Source: an uncultured Muribaculaceae bacterium (GTDB lineage: Bacteria; Bacteroidota; Bacteroidia; Bacteroidales; Muribaculaceae). Taken from it: a DNA stretch of 19,618 nucleotides. This document shows positions 1-7,398 of this stretch, one piece after another. The notes under the pieces are model-generated. The model did not search any database and was not told where the DNA came from. It worked only from the letters and a program-made list of their open reading frames with translations. The position numbers were made by a program, and so were the translations under genes. Location of the stretch: positions 1 through 19,618 of the forward strand of contig CAJTYD010000064.1 in assembly GCA_910583775.1 (NCBI GenBank), written 5' to 3'. How positions within the stretch are numbered: the first letter of the stretch is position 1; each line of letters begins with the position of its first letter.

Positions 1-70
1 AGTGAACCGAATTTATTTAATTTTTAACCCCGTCCATTTTTAGTGGACAGTAATGGAGCAATCTCTTACC

Positions 71-184
71 CTACAGATGAAGACGATATTTGTTGCCATC
101 TGTCTGATCGCGTTTGATTTGCACTTCGATATTTTCGACATCAAGGCGGAGCCGTTTATGCGTAAAATGGTCGCGTTTGTCCGC
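71..184 (-). other. Possible C-terminal remnant of a coding region downstream of the Abi gene
   Basis: On the minus strand, directly after the Abi gene, about 37 codons are open between an in-frame TAA (185-187) and a TAG (71-73). The translation is charged and protein-like (it includes RLRLDVENIEVQIKRD) but has no ATG and I do not recognise it. It could be the tail of a gene that lost its start, in line with the decayed look of the neighbouring integrase, or a chance open frame. Positions 1-70 hold only a small hairpin (GTCCA/TGGAC around 32-48) and AT-rich sequence. Confidence 0.25.
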
Positions 185-196
185 TTAAATATAAGG

Positions 197-898
197 CTAT
201 ACCTCCGTCTTAAGTTGGTTTATCTGTGAGCAGACACGGTTAATATGGTCTAAGCCGTAAAGGAGAGAATTGCTGTCGATGTCCATCCACGAGAATAGGG
301 TCTTTATTTTGGAATAGATATTTATCACATAGGAAGTGTCGATAGCGGATGTATTTGTTGCAAAACAGATGGTCTCATGGTGGGCAATGCGGTTTCGCAA
401 AGAGTTTACTTTGTCAAGTTCATTGAATATAAACGTCTGGTTGTATTGCATCTGTTTCGATGAGCGTGGCTTGTTGGGAAATATGGAGAGTAGGTTACGT
501 CCTGTCACTCTATACTGTATCGGTGAGAACATGTATTTCCATATACCGAACTCCATCTCTGCCAGCAGCTTCGGGTGAGAATAGGAATGAGATTGTTGTA
601 ATTTCCTATGGGCGAATGTTATTATGTCGCGGGTCTTACGCAATATCGGTTCCGAGAAAATCCCGTTAGGCATTATGGAGTCGCGTAGCCATTCCTCACC
701 GAGATTTTCAGTCAGTTTGCGGTCGATGGTGTTTCTCAATGCGACCTCGAAACAGCTTACAATAGTGAACATCTCCTGCGAAATCTGTAGATTGTATCTG
801 TAGAGCGTCATCGCCTTTCGGATGTCGCCTCCGCAGGCTGCCAGGTAGCGCTCCATTCGCTTGGAGGACATTATTTTCTCGAAGTCGGCATATTTCAT
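197..898 (-). CDS. Abi family (Abi_2, HEPN-like) abortive-infection protein
   Basis: This 233-residue protein resembles the Abi_2 (AbiD/AbiF-like) family, associated with abortive phage infection. Visible family features are the N-terminal helical block with FEVALRN (residues 50-56), the central MEFGIWKYMF (115-124), and the late motif LRNRIAHHE (167-175), in which R168-x4-H173 fits the HEPN RNase signature Rx4-6H. The length is near the family's lower range. There is no signal peptide or membrane segment, so it should be cytoplasmic. The start at 898 is the first ATG of the open frame. A good -7 box (TATCTTTG on the minus strand, 1025-1018) lies upstream and would give a leader of about 110 nt. 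A decayed integrase lies upstream, so the gene probably arrived on an integrative element. RNase activity and phage defence are inferred from the family; the target is unknown. Confidence 0.8.
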   Translation of the reverse strand: MKYADFEKIMSSKRMERYLAACGGDIRKAMTLYRYNLQISQEMFTIVSCFEVALRNTIDRKLTENLGEEWLRDSIMPNGIFSEPILRKTRDIITFAHRKLQQSHSYSHPKLLAEMEFGIWKYMFSPIQYRVTGRNLLSIFPNKPRSSKQMQYNQTFIFNELDKVNSLRNRIAHHETICFATNTSAIDTSYVINIYSKIKTLFSWMDIDSNSLLYGLDHINRVCSQINQLKTEV

Positions 899-928
899 CT
901 GATTACTGAAATCTTTTTTGAAAAATGT

Positions 929-959
929 TTTGTTTTTAAGATAAAAAGCACTATCTTTG
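929..959 (+). promoter_or_regulatory. Bacteroidota-type promoter (TTTG-N19-TATCTTTG)
   Basis: TTTG at 929-932 and TATCTTTG at 952-959 are separated by 19 nt, an exact match to the sigma-ABfr consensus TTTG-N19-TAnnTTTG. It points rightward, away from the Abi gene. The only thing directly downstream is the hairpin at 971-1010, so the predicted transcript would be about 45 nt unless it reads through. Confidence 0.6.
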
Positions 960-970
960 TAATGTTGAAT

Positions 971-1010
971 CCCGGTAGCCCCTGTATATCAAGCTATCGG
1001 GTTTTGTTTT
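971..1010 (+). terminator. Terminator-like hairpin just after the 929-959 promoter
   Basis: CCCGGTAGC (971-979) pairs with GCTATCGGG (993-1001) through nine pairs including one G-T wobble, with a 13-nt loop. It is followed on the plus strand by TTTTGTTTT (1002-1010), so it has the form of a rho-independent terminator for rightward transcription. On the minus strand there is no T-run after the stem, so it should not stop transcription into the Abi gene, although it would lie in that leader. Confidence 0.55.
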
Positions 1011-1017
1011 ATCCCTG

Positions 1018-1025
1018 CAAAGATA
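1018..1025 (-). promoter_or_regulatory. Probable -7 element for the Abi gene
   Basis: CAAAGATA on the plus strand reads TATCTTTG on the minus strand, a perfect TAnnTTTG. The -33 region about 20 nt upstream has only a partial match (GTTG). Transcription from here would cross the 971-1001 hairpin before reaching the Abi start at 898. Confidence 0.4.
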
Positions 1026-1130
1026 ATCATTTCAGCCGGATTGGGCAACAGTGAGAAAAGGATACCGGATATTCTTACCGATGTCAACTTCTGATCCACG
1101 TCAAAATTTGCGTTGGTTGATCACATGGAG

Positions 1131-1440
1131 TTATTTCCCCGCCATCTTGATGCTCGTGTGTCCGAGAAGCGAGGATACCGTCTTTATGTCACCCCCCTGA
1201 ATTTATCAGATTGACTGTGAAACTGTGACGCGAACAGTGCCATGTGATGCTTTTCTTGGTGCCGGCAAAAGCGAACTACCAAGCAAGATGCTTTATTGCG
1301 GTGCCTGTATGGGGCAGGTTGAAGATTCGCTCTTTCGGATTATTTCTCTCATAGGGGTTGCCGATAAGCCTCAATAGCTCATTAGTTCAGAGGAGTAACG
1401 ACAGAAGCATGGGGACTATTCGCTTTAGAAACCGGAGAAG
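1131..1440 (-). pseudogene. Decayed tyrosine recombinase (integrase) C-terminal domain
   Basis: Reading the minus strand in two frames recovers the C-terminal catalytic part of a Bacteroidetes-type tyrosine integrase. One frame gives NELLRLIGNPYERNNPKERI, then FNLPHTGTAIKHLAW, an in-frame TAG, and ITWHCSRHSFTVNLINSGG, which holds the catalytic HxxR box. The other frame gives DIKTVSSLLGHTSIKM, which holds the second catalytic histidine in LLGH. The two join at a run of six G (plus-strand C6 at about 1192-1197), consistent with a one-base insertion. A further in-frame TGA lies near 1390, the frame ends soon after IKM without the nucleophile tyrosine, and the N-terminal domain is missing up to the response-regulator gene. 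It is clearly not functional. It probably records an old integrative element, possibly the one that brought the Abi gene. Confidence 0.8.
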
Positions 1441-1452
1441 ATTATTGAAAGG

Positions 1453-2133
1453 CTACTGACTCACCGAGAGGATGTAGCCTTTCTTCTTTATGGATATGAT
1501 CGATAGGCGCGGATCATCGAGCAGACGACGGATATATGTTATCTGTACGTTGAGGGCCAATGAATTGGAATAGCTTGCGTCGCCCCATATATTTTCGAGA
1601 ATCCTGTCGCGTTCCACAGGCTGGCCGACATTCTCTGCGAGCATCTGCAGGATTTCGGCCTGTCGGACGGAAAGGGAATGGGTCTCGCCTTTGTAGGTGA
1701 GCGAAGAGAGGTTGGGGCGGAACAGAGTGTCGCCCAACTGATATTCCGTCTCCTCTCTTACCGTCATGCTTTCGAATCTTTCGTTGATTTTCGCGATCAA
1801 CTCTTCGGGATAGAACGGTTTGGGAATGTAATCGTTGCCCTTGAGGGAAAAGCCGTGGAGCCGGTCCACTTTGTCGGTGCGGTCGGTCAGGAAGAATATA
1901 ATCACCTTTTTGTCGCTTTGCCGGATGACGCGCGCCGTCTCGAAGCCGTCTAATTCAGGCATGTTTATGTCGAGAAGAATCAGGTCAGGATGCGTTTCGC
2001 GATACATCTCGAGGCCGATCCTTCCGTTGCTTGCATATACCACCTCATACCCTTCGGCTTCGATGAACCGTTTGAGCAGCAATGAATTTCTGACGTCATC
2101 GTCAACGAGCAATATGCGGATCTTTTTCATCAT
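1453..2133 (-). CDS. OmpR-family DNA-binding response regulator
   Basis: This is the output half of a two-component system. The receiver domain (about residues 5-118) has the acidic pocket DDD at 11-13, the phospho-acceptor D55 in LILLDINMPELDG, T83 and the conserved K105 in YIPKPF. A C-terminal winged-helix Trans_reg_C domain (about 128-225) has the typical SVRQAEILQML, the recognition-helix stretch NSLALNVQITYIRRLL, and the wing hairpin near ISIKKKGYIL. The open frame extends upstream to 2337, but that part lies inside the kinase gene in another frame. The ATG pair at 2133/2130 overlapping the kinase stop (AATGATGA) marks the true start, giving 226 residues (or 225). The stop/start overlap implies translational coupling to the kinase. 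The likely target is the divergent GLPGLI/barrel operon, whose upstream region has tandem 11-bp repeats suited to an OmpR-type dimer. Confidence 0.92.
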   Translation of the reverse strand: MMKKIRILLVDDDVRNSLLLKRFIEAEGYEVVYASNGRIGLEMYRETHPDLILLDINMPELDGFETARVIRQSDKKVIIFFLTDRTDKVDRLHGFSLKGNDYIPKPFYPEELIAKINERFESMTVREETEYQLGDTLFRPNLSSLTYKGETHSLSVRQAEILQMLAENVGQPVERDRILENIWGDASYSNSLALNVQITYIRRLLDDPRLSIISIKKKGYILSVSQ

Positions 2134-3626
2134 TGCGGCATGTTTATGGTAAAACACGTCCCTTTGTCTTCCTCGCTGCGGACCGATATCCGGCCACCGT
2201 GCGCTTCTGTGAGCAGTCTGACATACGTCAGCCCGAGCCCCATGCCGGGTTGTTCTCCCGCCGATGCCTTCCCCCGGTAGAATCTCTTGAATATGTGGCG
2301 CAGATCGCGTGTGGGAATGCCGTTGCCGGTATCGCATATCTGTAGTTCCAGACTTCCGTCGGAAACCGTGGCGGAGGCGGTTATCTCAACCTCCTTGCCT
2401 GAATATTTGACGGCGTTCTCGACAAGGTTGTTGAGTATGTTATAGAGGTGCGATCGGTCGGCGGAAATCTCAAGACTTTCGTCAATGTCGTTTTTAAAGG
2501 AGACTGTCTTGTCGGAGGGAATGACGGTTGCTTTCGTGACAGCCTCAAAAAGATGATGGATGTTGAGGGGCTGTAGGTTAAGGGGTATCTGACTGACGTT
2601 ATTGAAGGTTATGTCCCTTAGTTTTGAAAAATAGGCTGAAAGGATATCGAGGGCGTTTCTTGTCTCGGTGAGCATCTCTTTCCTGGCATCGCGATCGGCC
2701 ATAATCTTTTCGTTTTCCAATCCGGAAACGCACATCTTCAATGTGGTCACCGGCCGCTTCAGCTCATGGATCATAGTGGTGATGAAACTGTTGCGCATTC
2801 TGTCGAGACGGGAAAGCTTCAATACGGTGGAGATCTGCAACACGAGGCAGACGATAAGAAGCATAGATATCGCCAAGGAGAAAAGTAGCGTCTGCCACAT
2901 TTCTGGAATGACATCCAGAGGATTGATTGCGCTGACTATATTCACCGCTTTCCCCTCAAGCTGCGAATAGGGTATGGTGAGCGACACCTCCGGCTTAAAA
3001 GCCGACAGGCGGTAATTCACTTTTGAAGTCCAGATCATGCTGTCGGCCTTAATAAGACTGATGTCGGCCTTTATGCCGGCTTTGCTCAGAATGGAATCAA
3101 GTCCGGAGCCCATGAAGGGACACTTCCGTTCTGTCTGGATATTTCTTGTCGCGCCCCAGGCTTCGTTCTCGTCTTTTGCTCCTGATGCGTCGAAAACAAC
3201 GGAATCTACCGCTTCCTTTGCCTGTATATCAGCCAACTTCAAGGCTTGGTTCTTCTGTTCATTCGTCAGGGGCGTTCCCGGCTTTAATCCGAGGAGTTCA
3301 TGGGCGGAAAACAGATAAGTGCGAATCTTTGCTGTCCGGGTTGTCTTGACAGTATCACCATATTGTTGTGTCAGGCTGAATGATGGAACAATGATGACAT
3401 TACTTTCGGTTTCGCGTCCCGGATCCGTTCTGTTTACAGTGTCTACGGATGTGTCGCGTATGGTGTTGTATCTGTCGACGCATACGGTTATGCTGTCGGC
3501 AAGATTGCGTTCATATTCTTTAAGAGAGAATTCATAACGGCCATAAAGCCAGTAGCTTTGCATCCAGAGGAATGCGAGTATGGCTATGATGGTTATTATG
3601 TATATGCTCTTTATTCGTTTTTCCAT
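2130..3626 (-). CDS. Membrane sensor histidine kinase
   Basis: This 498-residue kinase has an N-terminal membrane segment (about residues 8-27), a periplasmic sensor region (about 30-243) of no family I recognise, and a second membrane segment (about 244-267). The cytoplasmic HisKA domain carries the H-box FITTMIHELKRPVTTLK with phospho-acceptor H287, and the HATPase_c domain has the N-box NLVENAVKYS (N404), G1 box CDTGNGIP (D432), F-box FKRFYRG and G2 box GMGLGL (461-466). HELKRP instead of HELRTP is common in Bacteroidetes kinases related to RprX, but orthology cannot be claimed. The gene is co-transcribed with and overlaps its response regulator. A -7 box (TAAATTTG, minus strand 3638-3631) ends only a few bases before the ATG, so the mRNA may be nearly leaderless. 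The signal is unknown; the divergent periplasmic and outer-membrane genes suggest an envelope cue. Confidence 0.93.
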   Translation of the reverse strand: MEKRIKSIYIITIIAILAFLWMQSYWLYGRYEFSLKEYERNLADSITVCVDRYNTIRDTSVDTVNRTDPGRETESNVIIVPSFSLTQQYGDTVKTTRTAKIRTYLFSAHELLGLKPGTPLTNEQKNQALKLADIQAKEAVDSVVFDASGAKDENEAWGATRNIQTERKCPFMGSGLDSILSKAGIKADISLIKADSMIWTSKVNYRLSAFKPEVSLTIPYSQLEGKAVNIVSAINPLDVIPEMWQTLLFSLAISMLLIVCLVLQISTVLKLSRLDRMRNSFITTMIHELKRPVTTLKMCVSGLENEKIMADRDARKEMLTETRNALDILSAYFSKLRDITFNNVSQIPLNLQPLNIHHLFEAVTKATVIPSDKTVSFKNDIDESLEISADRSHLYNILNNLVENAVKYSGKEVEITASATVSDGSLELQICDTGNGIPTRDLRHIFKRFYRGKASAGEQPGMGLGLTYVRLLTEAHGGRISVRSEEDKGTCFTINMPQ

Positions 3627-3630
3627 GTTA

Positions 3631-3638
3631 CAAATTTA
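3631..3638 (-). promoter_or_regulatory. -7 element of the histidine kinase gene
   Basis: CAAATTTA on the plus strand reads TAAATTTG on the minus strand, a full TAnnTTTG match. Its end is 4 nt from the kinase ATG (3626-3624), so the expected start of transcription would fall at or next to the start codon. No clear -33 TTTG is seen at the usual distance, which would suit an activator-dependent promoter. Confidence 0.4.
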
Positions 3639-3687
3639 CGAAATAATCGTCAGTAACGATGGTTGACAATCAGGGTATTTGGAGCGG

Positions 3688-3731
3688 AGTAATAATTTAG
3701 TAACAATTCCATAATGTTTGAGTAATGATTA
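3688..3731 (+). promoter_or_regulatory. Four tandem 11-bp repeats, candidate response-regulator operator
   Basis: Four direct repeats follow each other with an exact 11-bp period: AGTAATAATTT (3688), AGTAACAATTC (3699), CATAATGTTTG (3710, the most diverged) and AGTAATGATTA (3721). A single further match, AGTAACGATGG, lies at 3652-3662 near the kinase promoter. OmpR/PhoB-type regulators bind direct repeats spaced 11 bp on one helix face, and activator sites usually abut the -35 equivalent. Here the array ends about 27 bp before the TAACTTTG -7 box of the GLPGLI operon. The assignment to the adjacent regulator is inference. Confidence 0.6.
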
Positions 3732-3758
3732 TTTTCTTCATGAAGGTTAACGCCGGTA

Positions 3759-3766
3759 TAACTTTG
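3759..3766 (+). promoter_or_regulatory. -7 element of the GLPGLI/barrel operon
   Basis: TAACTTTG matches the Bacteroidota -7 consensus TAnnTTTG and lies 44 nt before the ATG at 3811. The -33 position has only TTTC (3733-3736) at a loose 22-nt spacing. That poor match, together with the repeat array directly upstream, fits an activated promoter. Confidence 0.5.
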
Positions 3767-3810
3767 CTTCGTGAAATCAAAATACAAACGTGAAATTAAA
3801 AAATACAGTC

Positions 3811-4692
3811 ATGAAGAAAACGATCTTACTGATAGCAGCTCTTGCTGTAATTATTACGATGGCATCCGGAAAAGTGGTGCGCCGTCAGCTGAGTATTTTC
3901 CAGCATTCCGTCCCCGAAACCGAGACTCTTGCCCCCGAGACTATGGAATTTGTCTATGACTACCGCTGGTGTGCGGATACGACAGGTATGCTTAAGGACA
4001 ATATGGACGGCGACAATATGTTGCTTCAGATCGGTCCTGACGGACTCTCCAAATTCTCCAGTTACAAGAACCTTACGGTCGACTCTCTGCTGATGCGCTC
4101 AACGCCTGAGCAGATTCAGAACGCCGCGATCGAGGGGAAACTGAGTAACGGCGACCCCATGACGATCTACAAGAACTGGCCTGCGGGCAAGCTGACCCAT
4201 ACGGAAAAGATATGTATGGACTGGTTCAGGTATACGGAGGATATGCCTGAGCTGGACTGGGAGCTGACTGATTCGGTTATCAATGTGCTCGGTTACGAGT
4301 GTCAGGGCGCGAGATGCCGGTTCAGGGGACGGGAATGGACGGTTTTCTATACTGAGGCGATTCCTCTCTCCGACGGCCCCTGGAAACTTCACGGGCTTCC
4401 GGGATTGATAATGAAGGCCTCCGATGAAAAGGGACATTACAGTTTCGAGTGTATCGGAATCAAGTCGAAGGCTGACCGCCCGATTACTGTCTATCAGGTG
4501 CCTTTCAACACCGTGACGCGGGATGCATATTATGACACGAAGCATCGGTATGACGTGAATCCGTATGGATATTACGAGGCAACCACGGGAGGCCATATCA
4601 CGGTACGTGATGAAGCCGGAAATCTCTGTCTCGACTCGTATGACCCGATAGAACTTCCTTTTGAATACATTGAACGCGACCGGAAAAGGTGA
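3811..4692 (+). CDS. GLPGLI family exported protein
   Basis: This is a member of the GLPGLI family (Porph_ging/TIGR01200), exported proteins of unknown function found in Bacteroidetes. The name-giving motif is intact at residues 195-200 (HGLPGLIMKA), preceded by the usual YTEAIPLSDGPWK and by a cysteine pair GYECQGARC (164/169) that could form a disulphide. The open frame also allows a GTG at 3790, but the ATG at 3811 begins a clean signal peptide (MKKTILLIAALAVIITMASG) and is preferred, giving 293 residues, a normal family length. The stop codon abuts the barrel gene downstream, so the two should share an mRNA. GLPGLI genes commonly sit beside TonB-receptor-like genes, suggesting an envelope partnership. 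The molecular role is unknown, and control by the divergent two-component system is likely from the operator layout. Confidence 0.9.
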   Translation: MKKTILLIAALAVIITMASGKVVRRQLSIFQHSVPETETLAPETMEFVYDYRWCADTTGMLKDNMDGDNMLLQIGPDGLSKFSSYKNLTVDSLLMRSTPEQIQNAAIEGKLSNGDPMTIYKNWPAGKLTHTEKICMDWFRYTEDMPELDWELTDSVINVLGYECQGARCRFRGREWTVFYTEAIPLSDGPWKLHGLPGLIMKASDEKGHYSFECIGIKSKADRPITVYQVPFNTVTRDAYYDTKHRYDVNPYGYYEATTGGHITVRDEAGNLCLDSYDPIELPFEYIERDRKR

Positions 4693-4715
4693 AAGCACTT
4701 CCAAAACGGAACAAA

Positions 4716-7250
4716 ATGATACGAAACAGTTTTTTCATACTTTGCGTTTTGCTCGGCCTGCTGCCAGCTGCGGCGGCAGGCCCGGGCGAACTGCGCGGGA
4801 AGGTGTCGGACGCCGTGACAGGGGAGCCCTTGCAGAGGGCGATCGTGAGATGCGGCGGGGCGTTTGTCTCCACAGGCCGGGACGGCAGTTTTCTGCTTTC
4901 TCCCAAACATGTCGCCGATTCCGTCTCTTTCAGATGCATGGGCTACGAAACGCGTGTGTTGCCGGTGACGGCCGATCTGTCGGATGTAAGGCTGAACCAG
5001 AAGGCGACAGAGCTGAAGGATGTGATTGTGGAGGCTCCCGATATTTATGCAAAAGGCGACACGCTTGTCTTCAATGTGGCGAAGTATGCCGATGCACGCG
5101 ACAATGCGATAATCGACGTGATCAAGCGACTCCCGGGAATAAAGGTGGAGGAAGACGGTACCATCAAATACCAGGGAAAGCCGATCAATAAGTTTTATCT
5201 TGACGGCAACGATTTTATCGGCGGACAGTATGGGCTGGCTACCAACAACATATCCTATAAGGACGTGAAGTCGGTGGAGGTGCTGGAGAACCATCAGCCG
5301 GTCAAGGCTCTCGAGGGAATTGAATTTCCGGAAGAGGCCGGTATAAACCTGAAACTGAATGAGGATGCCAGAAGCCGCTGGGTAGGTGTCGCCAAGGTTT
5401 CGGCGGGAGTGCAGCCGTTTCTTTACAGCGGTTCTCTTTTCACGATGCGCATAGCCCCGAAGATTCAGAATATGTTTACCGTCAAGGCCGACAATACCGG
5501 ATGGAACCCGGCAAACGAGATTCAGGACCGCGGTTTCGACGACATGTTTCCGTCGGACTATTCTTCCTCCCTGTGGCCCGAATATATATCGGCCGACATC
5601 GTCAGCGCTCCTTTGTCGGAGAAAAGGACACGCGACAATCTGTCGTGGCTTGCCGACGCCATAACGGCCTGGAAGTCGGGCGACACTTCGATGCGTCTGA
5701 AACTTGATTATTCCGGTGACCGTCTCGATTACAGTTCCGGGCTCGTTACCGACTATTTCAGCGAGAACATACCGGCATTCGTGCAGAACAACCGTCTCCG
5801 CACCCAAAGCCATGATTTCTCGGCGCAGTTTAACAGCGAGACAAACAAACGTGGTTATTATCTGAAAGACCAACTTACTCTTGACGGGGAACTGAACAGG
5901 TCAAAATCTGCCATAACCGGTTCTTTCGATCTCGGGCAACGTGTCGACAGGAAGGGTTTCTCGGCGCAGAACGACCTCAAGCTTGTGAAACGCAATGATA
6001 AGAAGCTTTTTACCCTGACCTCGCGGAACGCCTTCTTGCATCGCCCCGACCGGCTGAGGGTCTCGGGGGAGGAAGCGGCTGAACAGAGTCTCGGCGTAAC
6101 GGATTTCAGAAGCACGAATGAAATCCGATTCGGAAAGATGAGGCGTTTCTGGAAATATTATCTCACTTCCGGATTCGATCTCGACTATCACCGGATGAAC
6201 GGTTCGCTTGAAGGGTTCGGCGATTTTGACAACAGGGGGGTGCATGAGGCGTTCCTGTCGGCAGTCTACGCCACTCCTCAGGTAGAATACGAGCGCGGCG
6301 GCTGGCGGATATGGTTGCGGTCGCCCCTGAAATGGCGCCATTATAAGACTGACAGCAACCGTGATTATATAAATGTTTCTCCGAGCTTTGGCGTGAAGCG
6401 TCAGCTTTCATCCAAGTCAGATATTTCCGGCTCGGTGTCTTATGTGTTGGGCTCTTCTCCCGCTTATCTCGGCATTGATGTGCCGGTTTTGTCAGATTAC
6501 CGTAATCTTTTTCTCCCGTATGCGGCGGGAGGTTATACGCACGATGTCTCGGCTTCTCTCTCTTACCGGTACCGGAACCCGATGAAATCATTGTTTGTCA
6601 ATGCTTCGGCCGGCTACTCCTATCAGCGAAGCCCCGTGATGTCGAATCAGCTTTTTGTCGATGACTTCATTATCTCTACCTATGCCGGACGATTGTCGGG
6701 CAGCCATTCCTGGCGTGTCAAGGGAGGATTGAGCAAAGGCCTGGGACACAGCAGGATGGTGGTCGGTCTGGATGCCGATGCCTCTGTAACCTCGGCTTCG
6801 TCGATGCGTGATGACGCGGTTATTCCCTATAGGCAGATTGCCGTCGATGTCAAGCCTTATTTCAAGGGGAGTATACTGAAGTGGCTTTCTGCAAATTATG
6901 AAGCGGAATACGGTTTTTCAAGACTCGGCATCAACGGCGTCGGTAATGTAAGCCATTCATTCCGTCAGAATCTTTTTGCTACGATAAGTCCTTCGGATGA
7001 AGTGCAGTTCACAGTCGGAGCCGAGCATTTTCTCACCCGTTTCCCCGAGGGGAACACGGCTGGACTCGTCTTGCTTGACGCCTCGGCTGTCTGGAGAGTG
7101 AGCGGCAGAGTCCGACTGTCACTCACGGCCGATAATATTCTAAACCGCAGACGCTATGAGTATGTAACCTACGGCACTCTTTCACGTTCGGAACACGCCT
7201 TCAATATCCGTCCCCGCTCCATCCTCGCCTCGATCCAATACCGTTTCTGA
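4716..7250 (+). CDS. TonB-dependent receptor-like outer membrane beta-barrel protein
   Basis: This 844-residue protein has a signal peptide (about 1-21, MIRNSFFILCVLLGLLPAAAA), a CarboxypepD_reg-like beta-sandwich (about 24-90, starting GELRGKVSDAVTGEPLQ), a plug-like region (about 95-215, including IIDVIKRLPGIKVEEDG and KFYLDGNDF), and then a long outer-membrane beta-barrel ending in aromatic QYRF, as expected for BAM recognition. It resembles the outer-membrane barrel/TonB-receptor-type proteins that accompany GLPGLI genes rather than a SusC, and there is no SusD neighbour. The open frame begins at a GTG at 4689 overlapping the GLPGLI stop, but the ATG at 4716 fits the signal peptide better. 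The substrate is unknown. A strong hairpin follows the stop codon. Confidence 0.88.
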   Translation: MIRNSFFILCVLLGLLPAAAAGPGELRGKVSDAVTGEPLQRAIVRCGGAFVSTGRDGSFLLSPKHVADSVSFRCMGYETRVLPVTADLSDVRLNQKATELKDVIVEAPDIYAKGDTLVFNVAKYADARDNAIIDVIKRLPGIKVEEDGTIKYQGKPINKFYLDGNDFIGGQYGLATNNISYKDVKSVEVLENHQPVKALEGIEFPEEAGINLKLNEDARSRWVGVAKVSAGVQPFLYSGSLFTMRIAPKIQNMFTVKADNTGWNPANEIQDRGFDDMFPSDYSSSLWPEYISADIVSAPLSEKRTRDNLSWLADAITAWKSGDTSMRLKLDYSGDRLDYSSGLVTDYFSENIPAFVQNNRLRTQSHDFSAQFNSETNKRGYYLKDQLTLDGELNRSKSAITGSFDLGQRVDRKGFSAQNDLKLVKRNDKKLFTLTSRNAFLHRPDRLRVSGEEAAEQSLGVTDFRSTNEIRFGKMRRFWKYYLTSGFDLDYHRMNGSLEGFGDFDNRGVHEAFLSAVYATPQVEYERGGWRIWLRSPLKWRHYKTDSNRDYINVSPSFGVKRQLSSKSDISGSVSYVLGSSPAYLGIDVPVLSDYRNLFLPYAAGGYTHDVSASLSYRYRNPMKSLFVNASAGYSYQRSPVMSNQLFVDDFIISTYAGRLSGSHSWRVKGGLSKGLGHSRMVVGLDADASVTSASSMRDDAVIPYRQIAVDVKPYFKGSILKWLSANYEAEYGFSRLGINGVGNVSHSFRQNLFATISPSDEVQFTVGAEHFLTRFPEGNTAGLVLLDASAVWRVSGRVRLSLTADNILNRRRYEYVTYGTLSRSEHAFNIRPRSILASIQYRF

Positions 7251-7252
7251 CT

Positions 7253-7287
7253 CAAGTTTTGCAAGTATCTATGAACTTGAAAACTTG
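7253..7287 (+). terminator. Strong hairpin after the barrel gene, probable terminator
   Basis: CAAGTTTT (7253-7260) plus CAAGT (7262-7266) pairs with ACTTG plus AAAACTTG (7275-7287), a 13-bp stem with one bulged G and an 8-nt loop, starting 2 nt after the barrel stop codon. There is no clean T-run on either side, so it may act as an mRNA-end or bidirectional structure between the two convergent genes. Smaller inverted repeats (GGTTTAG/CTAAACC, ATAGGT/ACCTAT) follow up to 7380; the rest of 7288-7398 shows nothing else. Confidence 0.45.
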
Positions 7288-7398
7288 AAGTTTAAAGTTG
7301 AAGGCTTAGGTTTAGATGTTACCCTCCGATTCAGATAACAGAACAATAGGTATTTTCTAAACCATAACCCCAACCTATAAACCAATTTAAATTCCACG

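Noticed and set aside
2134..2337. N-terminal extension of the response regulator
   Set aside because: The extra 68 codons overlap the kinase HATPase domain in another frame and do not resemble any receiver N-terminus; the ATGATGA junction marks the real start.
4572..5873. 433-codon open frame on the minus strand
   Set aside because: It lies antisense to the GLPGLI end and the barrel gene, which have clear families, signal peptides and operon structure. The antisense translation shows no domain and has typical shadow-frame composition.
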